Assembly (NCBI GenBank): GCA_019096065.1
Contig: JAGUCH010000001.1
Coordinates: forward strand, 11,966,001 to 12,030,000
DNA from: Paracyclopina nana
Lineage: Eukaryota > Arthropoda > Copepoda > Cyclopoida > Cyclopettidae
Direction: 5' to 3'
Length of the DNA stretch: 64,000 nucleotides
Within the stretch, counting starts at the first letter, position 1; every line of letters starts with the position of its first letter. The position numbers and the translations under genes are program-made. Under the pieces are notes generated by a model. It saw only the letters and a list, made by a program, of their open reading frames with translations, did no database searches and had not been told where the DNA came from. Below are positions 47,501 through 57,279 of this stretch, piece after piece.

Positions 47501-48484
47501 GTGCTTCCAATTCAAATTTGGCTGATTTTGGCTGAAAACTGAGAAAAATGCGGCAGGTTTGTGGTTAGTGCTATACTGCTTTACTATAAAAACGTCAAAA
47601 AAACCAAGTTGTCAGCTGATGAAAAAACTGAGCTGGCTATCCATTCAGTTTGGCCCCAGGTGCTTCCAATTCAACTTTGGCTGATTTTGGCTGAAAACTG
47701 AGAAAAATGCGACAGGTTTGTGGTTAGTGCAATACTGTTTTACTATAAAAACGTGAAAAAAGCCAAGTTGTCAGCTGATGAAAAAACTGAGCTGGCTATC
47801 CATTCAGTTTGGCCCCAGGTACTTCCAATTCAAATTTGGCTGATTTTGGCTGAAAACTGAGAAAAATGCGGCAGGTTTGTGGTTAGTGCTATACTGCTTT
47901 ACTATAAAAACGTCAAAAAAGCCAAGTTGTCAGCTGAAAGTCAGCTGATGAAAAAACTGAGCTGGCTATCCATTCAGTTTGGCCCCAGGTGCTTCCAATT
48001 CAAATTTGGCTGATTTTGGCTGAAAACTGAGAAAAATGCGGCAGGTTTGTGGTTAGTGCTATACTGCTTTACTATAAAAACGTGAAAAAAGCCAAGTTGT
48101 CAGCTGAAAGTCAGCTGATGAAAAAACTGAGCTGGCTATCCATTCAGTTTGGCCCCAGGTGCTTCCAATTCAACTTTGGCTGATTTTGGCTGAAAACTGA
48201 GAAAAATGCGGCAGGTTTGTGGTTAGTGCTATACTGCTTTACTATAAAAACGTGAAAAAAGCCAAGTTGTCAGCTGAAAGTCAGCTGATGAAAAAACTGA
48301 GCTGGCTATCCATTCAGTTTGGCCCCAGGTGCTTCCAATTCAACTTTGGCTGATTTTGGCTGAAAACTGAGAAAAATGCGGCAGGTTTGTGGTTATTGCT
48401 ATACTGCTCTAGTATAAAAACCTGGAAAATGCCAAGTTAACAGCTGAAGGTCAGCTGATGAAAAAACTGAGCTGGCTATCCATT
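35531..48484 (-). repeat. Right 170-bp satellite block (about 76 units), inverted
   Basis: GCAGGTTTGT recurs every 170 bp (35681, 35851 and so on to 48381), in the opposite polarity to the left block. Small indels appear in places. Several unit variants alternate in runs: ACGTCAAAAAAGCC, ACGTGAAAAAAGCC, AACCTGGAAAATGCC, and a CATTAGTATAAAAACAATG type clustered near 40.6-42.4 and 45.0-46.9 kb. This implies amplification of multi-unit blocks. No gene inside. Confidence 0.93.
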
Positions 48485-48617
48485 CAGTTTGGCCTCAGGA
48501 GCTTGCAAATCAAATTTGGTTTGATTCTGATCATAAATGGTGAAGTTATTAGAGGTTTGTGGTTTATTATGTAGGTTTGTGCTGGTTTGTGCTGGTTTGT
48601 GGTATTTAGTCACTCCC
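48485..48617 (-). repeat. Right inverted terminus and subterminal region
   Basis: Mirror of 28092-28225, ending GGTATTTAGTCACTCCC at 48617. Confidence 0.92.
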
Positions 48618-48626
48618 GATTTTCCC
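48618..48626. repeat. Right 9-bp target-site duplication
   Basis: GATTTTCCC immediately after the right terminus, identical to 28083-28091. Loss of the element and one copy would give a continuous empty site. Confidence 0.93.
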
Positions 48627-51177
48627 CACAAATTAGCTGGCGATTTTCGGATCAACGAAGGTACGTAAGAAGCTTGTAAGGAGGATCGCGTCTGGGTGCA
48701 CGTGCACCCAAGAAAAATCCGTTGGTATGGCTTGGAGGGTACAGGTGCACCTAACATGTGACAACAAGTGGAAGGAATTTCGCCTGAAGCGCGCGCGCGC
48801 GCGGATTTTAAGGCGCGTTCAAGGCAAGCTGGCGCCTGCCGATCGGCACTGCAAATTCCGTCAAACCAGCTGACTACTTATTTATTTTTTAGTTCAACTC
48901 TTTCTTCACCCGGACAAGGATCGTTCGCTGCCTCTCATCAGTCAAGCAAGGGTAAGCTTTCGCTATTTGACTTATTAAATCGATACCGAGTCGTGGGTGC
49001 ACAGGGTGGACGCCAAAAAGGGATACTCGGCGACGCTCGCGCGAAAACAGGTTAGGTCTGGTTCGGGGAAAAAACCAGGCCAGGTATTATTTATGGCAGG
49101 ACAACAAAATCATGGCAAACCTTGAATTATTCTGGAGAAAGCAAACATACCATACATACTCAATGATTGGATCCTTATCTTACCATATGGCCTTTTCATG
49201 CGCATATTGATTCGGAGAGTTGTGATCACTCTAGCCGTAAGTTTTTTAAATGTTGGCAGTTCTCTAATTCATGCTGCATAATTTGTCCATGGTTAAGGAA
49301 ATTGTCACAATTAACGCATTATCTTGATGACTCAGGGCGGAGACTTTGAGCATGTTTATTGCTTGTTGATTCAAAATTCTCAACTTTTATTGATTTAATA
49401 TTGCTTTGGGAAACTTGGCCACTTCGGCTTTTAATATTTTACTGCTGCCTTACAAGTTGTGGCGTGTAAAGTCATAAAATGAGTTTAAGCATCAATTTAA
49501 GGGGGAAATGTGTTCCATTGTTTCACCTGACTAATTGTATGCCACTGTGCAATCTAGTTTTATCTGCATATTGCCATCGGTGAGAGGAAAAAGCCAATAA
49601 GGTTTATTGATTGACATGCACGTGTAGTTTATAGTTGAGAATCAAGCCAAAATTGTTCACCCCATCTCCCTCTTTTTTACATTTGTATGTGTCATGTTAA
49701 CTTATGTATCACTCTTAATTTTAAACACTAGTCATGCGAAGACGATTCATTAGAAAAAACTGACTCAGCCATGATTGATTCATGAGTTCACCTATTTTTA
49801 GTTCGTTTTTTATCAAGTTGGCTTTGGATCAATTTTGCTTGGAACTGAATTGACCTGAATGCTGCTCTTTCGACAATGATAATCTAGATCCTGGCTTAAT
49901 CCACCATCAATTCTGGATTAAAAACTCGATTTTATTTTTCTAAAACTCTCACCTCATGTTGCATGCAACATCAATTGAAAAAGTGTTTACCATTTTTGCT
50001 TTGCAGGGCATGCTTTGCTTCATATTATGTAGTATGTAATGTCAAAAGCTCTACCACATATCGTGCCAATTTGCAAAATATTGCCGCCACTTGAAAAAAG
50101 AGTTTCGTACCATTTTAGAAAGCCGGTGCTGTGCACCCTGGGAAAACCTGCCTTGGAAAGTCTTGAATTATTGATCTATAAGACATGTGCATTCACCCCT
50201 GTGTGCTAGAGTCCTAGCAACACACAGTACTGATATATCTATAGCGTTCCAGAACAAAGTAGATTGCACTCTGAGTTGGGTCAATTTTTAAAGGAACTAG
50301 GACCAGTGAAGTTGGAATTGTTAGGTAAATGAGTAAAAATCTATGATAATTACGTTCCGACTGCATTACCTAAATTGCCGAATGTTCAATATTATTTTTG
50401 TCAATAGTACTAAAAAAATTTACATGGCATTTTGCGGCAAGATTTGAGGATAATTTGAGGTCTGCTTGGCCAACCTTTGGCGAGGAAGTAGCAAGTTGTC
50501 ATCATTAAGATTGATTTGAGTCACAATAATCGAATCATAGCTTGTCTTTCTCTATGTCCATGCTACTTTCTGCGAGAATGCTTTAGGCAGTATATTGTGG
50601 GACCTTTAACAAGAAAGTCACGCAATCATGGAATAACTAGTAGTGGACCTAGTTTTGCCTTCGAAAAGGTTGCACACAGTCGTTCACGTCTGGAATTATC
50701 GGAAAGAGAGAGAGCATACATTTTTCATATAATAGCTGAAAAGGTAGGACTTTTAATGGTGTGTTAGTATAAGTAAGTATTACTTGCATGTAATACTAAC
50801 ATTCCATATAGAGTGCTTGACACTTTCCCGCGTCACCCATTCAAAAGTGATGAGTCATATTCCAACCACGTGGTGACCACACGTTAGAAAGCCATTTAGT
50901 TCTTTGCGTCAAGTTTCCCGCTAAAATGGCTATCTGTACATGTTCAGCAGCTGAAGCACAATAAATCTCTAGCGTCCTTGATGAGAACATATTTCCACTT
51001 TCTTATCAAAAAACTCACATGTTGTCTTTTTTGCTGTTGACTATCGCCACACTGGCCAAGGGGAGCTGAAATGCTTATCGTCGCTCATGTAGTCATGAGT
51101 AGTAACGAATGATTCCCAGTGTGGCACGCTTATCCTGATAACGTATAATTGACTCTCCAGTCTTGACTTTTTTCAGC
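48627..51177 (+). promoter_or_regulatory. Putative 5' region of the ABCH transporter
   Basis: A GC-rich patch (48640-48880) contains a (GC)n run near 48789-48804 and two palindromes with GTGCAC or CACGTG cores. AAGCAAGG followed by GTAAGC at about 48951 looks like the donor of a non-coding first exon. A matching acceptor (TTTTTTTCAG) stands three bases before the start codon at 51178. The intervening 2.2 kb would be a 5' UTR intron and shows no exon or repeat that I recognise. The short open frames here have no family signal. Confidence 0.4.
48693..48710. promoter_or_regulatory. 18-bp palindrome with CACGTG E-box
   Basis: TGGGTGCACGTGCACCCA is a perfect palindrome centred on CACGTG, the site of bHLH factors of the Myc/USF/ARNT type. 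A second, shorter palindrome AGGTGCACCT lies at 48743-48752. It is only 67 bp from the end of the giant element, in the putative ABCH promoter. Confidence 0.5.
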
Positions 51178-54166
51178 ATGGAGGCCGACAGCAACACAGT
51201 GGTGGTCGATGCTGACAGCAAAAGCAACGCTGTGATTGTTCCGATGGAAAAGGCAGTGTCGACTGTTGAAGTTGGTGAAGCAGCAATCAAATTCGAGGCG
51301 GCCGTGAAAAACTATGGAAGTGGCAAATCAAGGCTGCCTGTCCTCATCGGCCTCAATATGGAGGTCGGCAGAGGTCAAATATACGGACTTTTAGGTGAGC
51401 TGCTGACTCATAGGATTCTTTTGCGTTCAGAATTGTGCAATTGCTAATTGTTAGGATTGCTCGGTTGCCACAGCGAAAAACTACTTGTCATTGAAAAATA
51501 CCCAAATTCCTATCGATCATGATCCAGTTTTCTCTAGTCTTTGAAAGCTAAAGTTTTTCAGTTTCAAAAGTGATGCATGTTTCTCATGAGGTAACGCCTT
51601 TGACGTTTCAAGGCTACGAGACAGATTTGCTACTTTTCATAAACGTTGATTTTGCCCTGTTGTTGATTCAGCGATTATTTAGCGAGCAAATAGTCATTAA
51701 ATATGGCCAGATTTCCCTTGAGAGAGACGCGAGCACTAAACTCTTTTCATTGATTAATTGTGATAATTACTAGCTTGATTGCTTGCCGTTATTGTCTTAA
51801 TTGAAATCTTTTATAGGTCCCTCGGGCTGTGGAAAGACTACCTTACTAAAATGTACCGTAGGGAAGCTCAAGCTCGACTCGGGCTCCGTCAGGGTCTTCG
51901 GAGAGCCCCCTGGCCCCAGGGCCAAGACTGGGGTGCCTGGATCCAGGGTTGGTTACATGCCTCAAGAAATTGCCCTTTTCCTCGAGTTCTCGATAACAGA
52001 GACTCTTACCTACTTTGCCCGCCTGTACGGGATGAGTAAAGCAAAGTTCGAAGAACGCCTGGATTTCTTGATGGAGTTCCTGGATTTGCCCAGCAGAACC
52101 AGGCAGCTCGAGAATATGAGCGGAGGCCAGCAACGGCGTGCCTCATTGGCTGTAGCTCTTTTGCACGAGCCTGAATTGCTCATTCTGGATGAGCCTACTG
52201 TGAGCTTGTTTATTGCAATGCATTTTTCCTTCTTGAAACTTATTATGATACTAGGTTGGCGTGGATCCTCTGTTAAGAACCTCAATCTGGGAGCATTTAA
52301 TGGAAATTTCGCGGCCGAATGCTGTAGGCAAGGCCACAACAATTGTCATAACTACCCATTACATCGAGGAAGCGAGGCAAGCCAGCAGGGTTGGTATGAT
52401 GCGTTTCGGCAAACTTTTGGCTGAAGGGGCTCCTGAAGACTTGCTCGCCACCTATGACAAGCCCACCCTAGAGGACGTTTTTCTCGACTTGTGCCTTCAA
52501 GACGGAGACATGGAGACGGCCAGGACCAGGGAGCAGACTAAGAAGAGGCCAGCCATAGTGAAGAATAGCCCAACTGAGGAGAAACACGATATTCCTTTAA
52601 TCAAAGTGGACAAAGTGCAAAGTAATGGCAATGCAAAGCACAACAACAACCATGACAACAAAAAGTAACACATGACTTGCTAATTTTTTAAATCGGTGCG
52701 TGGCTTAATTTAGCGGCTTTCGTTGCAGGCTGACGACTCAAAAGTATGTACCCCCCAAGTCTAGTCTGGGCTGGACCAAGGTGCAAGCCTGCATGAACAA
52801 GACTTTCAATCGCATGAAGAAGAGGATCGGATTCCTCATCTATCAGTTCGTCCTGCCGGCTCTACAGGTGTCCCTGTTTTGCCTGGCGATTGGCCAAGAT
52901 CCAAAAGATATCCCAATTGCTATCGTGAATGCGGAAAATGAAGGCTCAGCTTGCTACTTCGATGGGCTGAGCCATCGAGAATGCCCCATAAGTTTCGATG
53001 GAACTTTTGGCCTTCCCCAGCCCAACGAATATTTGGCCAACTTTACGTGTCGATATTTGAGTTTTTTGGACTCCAATGTGGCTCACCCAGTGTATTTTGA
53101 CAACGAGTCCGCAGCTTTGCAATCCGTGTACGATGGTGACACGTGGGGCATAGTGTCAATGGATGCAAACTTTTCGCAAAATCTCTACAAAAGGATCTTA
53201 GATTCGATAGGAAACACTGACCTCAAAAATGTCAATACGGAGTTGTTGCAGAAATCCTCAATCAAAATCCGGATGGACGTGACGAACCAGCACATAGCAT
53301 TTTCACTGCAACTCAAAATGGTTGAAGCATTTGAATCTTTCACTAAGCAACTGTTTAAAAGTTGTGACTTGTCAGAAGAACTCGCGAGCATTCCGCTCGT
53401 GTTTGAAGAACCCATCTACGGAACTCATGATTTGACCTTCACGGATTTCATGGCACCTGGAATCATTCTGACTATCGTCCACTCCATGGCTTTGGGATAT
53501 TCTGCCATGATCATCATCATGGAGCGGAACGAAGGGCTCCTCGATAGAACTTGGGTGGCTGGTGTCACCCCAGGAGAATTTGCTCTGGCTCATTTCTTGG
53601 TGTCACTTGTGGTCAACCTGCTGCAAGTCATTGTCACCCTGGTCTTCATGATCCTCGTATTTCAAGTAAGTCCTTTCTTTTAAACGTGCGAGCTACATGT
53701 CATCAGTGGAATATGACCATTTGCTCTAGGTTCCGACAGAGGGCTCAATTGTATGGATATTTCTGCTCACTATGCTACAAGGCATTTGTGGCACAACGAT
53801 TGGTCTCATCATCTCAGCAGTGTGCAAAACTCAGCAAGATGCCACTCAAATTGCTCTGGGCATCTTCTATCCCAATCTGATACTCAGTGGAATCATTTGG
53901 CCTATCGAGTCCATGCCTACTGCACTGAGGTAAGTCAAGCTTGAAATGATGGAACTTGCATCATTGATTTTCAATCAAACTTTTTGTTGTGCAGGTACAT
54001 TGCCTACGTGCTGCCTCAGACCTTTGCTTGTGAGGCCATGCGTGGAATTCTGCTTCGAGGCTGGGGCATTTCCTACATGCCTGTGTGGAGGGGATTTGCT
54101 GTGACCATTGCATGGATTGTGGCCACTTATGGCATTTTCAAAAGAATAGTCATGAAAGAGTCATGA
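51178..54166 (+). CDS. ABC half transporter, probable ABCH subfamily
   Basis: Six exons, 51178-51394, 51817-52199, 52255-52664, 52729-53665, 53730-53929 and 53995-54166, give 772 aa with NBD-TMD order. ABCH-type half transporters are plasma-membrane exporters known mainly in arthropods; some move cuticular lipids. Walker A GPSGCGKT (73-80) is split by intron 1. The Q-loop is in GYMPQE (about 118-123), the signature is SGGQQRR (174-180), and Walker B is LLILDEPT (193-200), followed by VGVDP across intron 2 and the H-loop ITTHYIEEA. A charged Lys/Asn-rich linker (about 300-335) leads to FLIYQFVLPALQVSLFCLAI, the first TM. A large extracellular loop with N-glycosylation sites follows, then five more TMs, ending in KRIVMKES. 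The NBD and TMD resemble the insect proteins often annotated ABCG20/23-like. The poly(A) signal is at 54299. Confidence 0.9.
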
Positions 54167-54298
54167 ATAACTTCATCCAAACATAATTCTCATTCCATTG
54201 TTTTTATCATTCAACGTCGTGCACATAATCAAGAATTGTAATAATTGTTAGGTGCCAATACTATGTTTTATATATAGCTGTTTTTTAATTGTAATTGC

Positions 54299-54304
54299 AA
54301 TAAA
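54299..54304 (+). promoter_or_regulatory. ABCH poly(A) signal
   Basis: AATAAA 133 bases after the stop codon. It lies in the 223-bp gap between two convergent genes. Confidence 0.65.
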
Positions 54305-54389
54305 GCACAACAACGCAGATATGGCTCGTATATAGGGATTTATTTTCATCACATTAAATTCTGGACTACGCTCACATGCTTAAATTAAG

Positions 54390-57267
54390 TCAGCCTATGC
54401 TGAGGAGGAGCAACTCCCTGGATATTTGGTTCTGCCTCAGCTGCTCAATGAGGTGGGACGGGGTGCAGTAGCCCCACAATGTGGAAGCCTTATGGCACCA
54501 AAAGTAGTCTTGACCTCTCTTAGCACACTCGTCCAAACAATCTTCTCCAAAGGGAGTCTTATTGCTGGCATTGGTGCAATAGTCAGCCATTTTCCAAGTG
54601 CCAACATAGGACTCCTTAAACTTGTGGCACCACGAGTACCCGTAGCCATCCCGGATTTCGCAAGTGTCATAGCATGACTCCCCAAAAACTGTGAAACCCA
54701 TGGCCCTGCGATAGTATTTTGGGTACAGTTCAGCATTGAGGTCTGAGGCTGCGTTGATTTCATCGTTGATGCCACCTGAGGGGGAGCTTTCAAAATCATC
54801 GTAATCCCTGATGAAGTCATCAATTGATGGCTCTGGAGATATCTCCAGAGTGGTACTCAGAGTGGTTGAAGTGGTTGTGATTGTGGTGGAGGAACTTGGT
54901 AAATCTATTGCATCTGCTTCTTCAACTGATAGCCTATTGCTGTCCAAGTTACTGAATGACACATTAGATAGTAGCACAGAAGAAGCGGAGGGTCCATTGC
55001 TGTGCAGTCTTGAAAGAAACTCCAGAAAGGAAGCTGGCGTGCAGTAGCCCCAAGAGTCGAAGGTGTTGCACCAAGCATACGAATATCCTCTAAAGGCACA
55101 CTCATCCACGCATTCCACTCCACCAGAAGTCAAGTCTGAAAAATCAGTTAAAAGGGATGGTGCCAAATAAAAAATGAGCAAATAAAGAAATCCTACTTGG
55201 TTCATTAGTGCAGTAGTCGGAGCCCCTCCAATTACCAAGGTTGCTAGGGACGTTTTTGTGACACCAAGTGTAGTCATACCCATAGAAGTCACACTTGTCT
55301 TGGCAAGCTTCCCCCCTAATTGTGTAAGCCTTGGGAGGTTCAACTTTGGTCTCGTTGACCACTCCAACAAATCTGGTGGTTCTCTTGATGAGGAAGTCTG
55401 GTGTGCAGTAACCCCAGAGGGTGGTTTCCTTGTGGCACCAATAGTACTGTCGGTTTCTTCTTGCACACTCATCCACGCAGTTTTCTCCAGATGACGTGAC
55501 ATTGGCCCTGGGGGTGCAGTAGTCACTATCTGACCAAGTTCCCAACTTGCTGAGCCTCCTTTTGGTGCACCATGTATAGGGGTATCCTCTTGAAACGCAA
55601 GCGTCCTTACAAGCCTCGCCATAGACTGTAAAAGCAGGAGCGAGCTCAACCCCCTTGGGTATTTCAGTAGTCGTCTCTATGATATAGTTGACACTCACTG
55701 TGGCTTGAACTTCTGAGTCGGCATCAATTTGAATGACATCTGATTTGGTAAATATGTCTGAGGGTGTAATTTTTGTCACTTCTATGGATCTGTCATTGCT
55801 CTGCCTATTTCCAGTTGTCTCAGTTTCAGGGGTGGATTGGAGGGGCTCAGCTACAATTAATTGTGACTCAGTAGCTGCTGCTAGCTGCTTTGTGGAAAAC
55901 TCAGTTGACAAATTAAGCTGCGGTTCTGGGGTAGCTGTCTGAGTAGAAGTAGAAGCTTGAGTAAATGTTTTCAAAAGACTATTTGTGGTTGTCTGAGTAG
56001 TTGTTGTTGACTGAGTAGTTGTAGTTGACTGAGTAGTTGTTGTTGACTGAGTAGTAGTAGTTGACTGAGTAGTTGTTGTTGCTTGTGTAGTTTTCCTAGT
56101 AGTAGTGCTTGAAGTAGTTGACTGAGTTGTTGTAGTTGGTTGAGTTGACTTAGTTGAAGTGATTGAAGTTGTAGAAGAATAAGCAGTTGTAGTGGGCTCT
56201 GTGGTTGCTGCATTTGATGATGTATCCAATGAGTTGAGCTCTGATACATCACTGGGACTGAAAATATTGGCTGATGTCCTTAAAATGATAGATTCTGTTG
56301 AAATGTCCAAGAGACCTCTTGTCTTGGGCTGATCTGGAGATAAGGTTGAGCTTCTGATGATCCTCTCAGTTGATTTACTAACGCCAGTGTCAGCAATAGT
56401 CACAGCTGATCTTTCAGTAACAGGAACCTTTTCAGGAGTCGTAGATTCAGGCTTTTCCGTTGTAGTTGGTGGTCCTACAACAGTAGAAACCACAGATGGA
56501 CTTCCAGGCCAAAAATTGATATCTGACGGCCAAGATATGACTCTTGGCTCCTTCTTAGAGTCATCATCAGGGACTACCCCATTTGATTCTTCACAATCCT
56601 GGCAGAACTTGTCGTTGAATCTGTCTTCTTTCTTCAGGAACTTATCATTGTTTCTATTCCCTGTGGTGGATCCCGTGGGCCCAAATTTGTCATTTGGCCT
56701 AGCAGTGGTGGTTTCTGCAAATCTGGTGGTCCTTCTTGTGGCAACCATGGAGGCTTCAGTGCTTGTGCTAGTCTGAAATCCATTGGGACCACTGAAGAAA
56801 CTGTACATATCTGTTGTATCAGGAGTAGTATATACAACAGGAGCTTCTGTAGAGCCTTGCAGGAACTGGCCTCTGTTGGAGATCTTCACACCTTGAGTGC
56901 TACCAAAACTTCCCTTGGTGTTGGGCTCAACAATGGTCACTGGTGGCTTGGTAGTTGTGGACCTAGCCTTATTGGCATTGAATCCCAGTGGTTTTCTGGT
57001 GGTCCTCCACTTGGCTGGGAGTTGGAATAATGGCCTGCAGTGTGTTTGCCTGTATGTGTAGCAAAACCAGGGTAAACCACCGCCATCAATGACTGTGGTG
57101 TTGACTTTGCCATAGGCCCAATACTTGATATCAGGTGGAATAAAAACCCTCTCAGTTGATGGACTGGGGGGATCCAAGTCATCCAGTGATCCAAAAGGCC
57201 CTGGGACAAAGCTAGGCTTTGCTTGCGTCGAGCTGACATAAATCAGAACCACTGTAACAATGAACAT
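54390..57267 (-). CDS. Secreted mucin-like protein with six four-Cys modules
   Basis: Two coding exons on the minus strand, 57267-55197 and 55135-54390, give 938 aa. The start is ATG 57267, giving the signal peptide MFIVTVVLIYVSSTQA. A frame extending to 57278 has no ATG and sits behind a splice acceptor, so a 5' UTR intron is likely. Residues of about 50-90 form a small domain with WFCYTYRQTHC. A Thr/Ser-rich linker follows, with a tandem TTTTQS run at about 392-428, probably O-glycosylated. Six modules follow at about 549, 595, 650, 698, 842 and 885. Three longer ones (C-x3-C-x9/10-C-x16-C, WC and DYC) alternate with three shorter ones (C-x3-C-x9-C-x8/9-C, WC and WGYC). Two modules are separated by a second Ser/Thr linker. 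I do not recognise a named domain. An extracellular-matrix, cuticle or gut-lining role is inference. Confidence 0.82.
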
Positions 57268-57279
57268 GTTTGGCGCCAC

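Larger units (their letters stand above)
28092..48617. mobile_element. Giant 20.5-kb foldback transposon made of satellite arrays
   Basis: Perfect 9-bp direct repeats GATTTTCCC flank it (28083-28091 and 48618-48626). The termini are inverted: GGGAGTGACTAAATACCACA at the left and the exact complement at the right end, continuing into matching subterminal sequence for over 100 bp. Inside, the left arm (to 33118) and right arm (from about 34481) are tandem satellites in opposite polarity around a 1.36-kb core. The 9-bp duplication and tandem-repeat inverted termini are the hallmarks of Foldback (FB) elements, which are linked to the Mutator superfamily. The repeat units here (170 and 177-180 bp) are far longer than the 10-31 bp units of Drosophila FB. 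No transposase ORF is visible, so it would need a source of transposase elsewhere. Confidence 0.93.

Noticed and set aside
28226-48484. Regular repeats that could be mistaken for a CRISPR array
   Set aside because: Units are contiguous 170-180-bp monomers with no repeat-spacer pattern, and the setting is a eukaryotic genome with spliced genes.
48476-49055. Two open frames (93 and 95 codons) around the right end of the giant element
   Set aside because: The minus-strand one runs through the inverted terminus and GC-rich flank; the plus-strand one crosses the (GC)n run and a likely splice donor. Neither has a domain signal.
56357-56776. 139-codon plus-strand frame opposite the mucin-like gene
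   Set aside because: Antisense shadow of the Thr/Ser-rich region; the minus strand gives a signal peptide, ordered modules and a correct splice.
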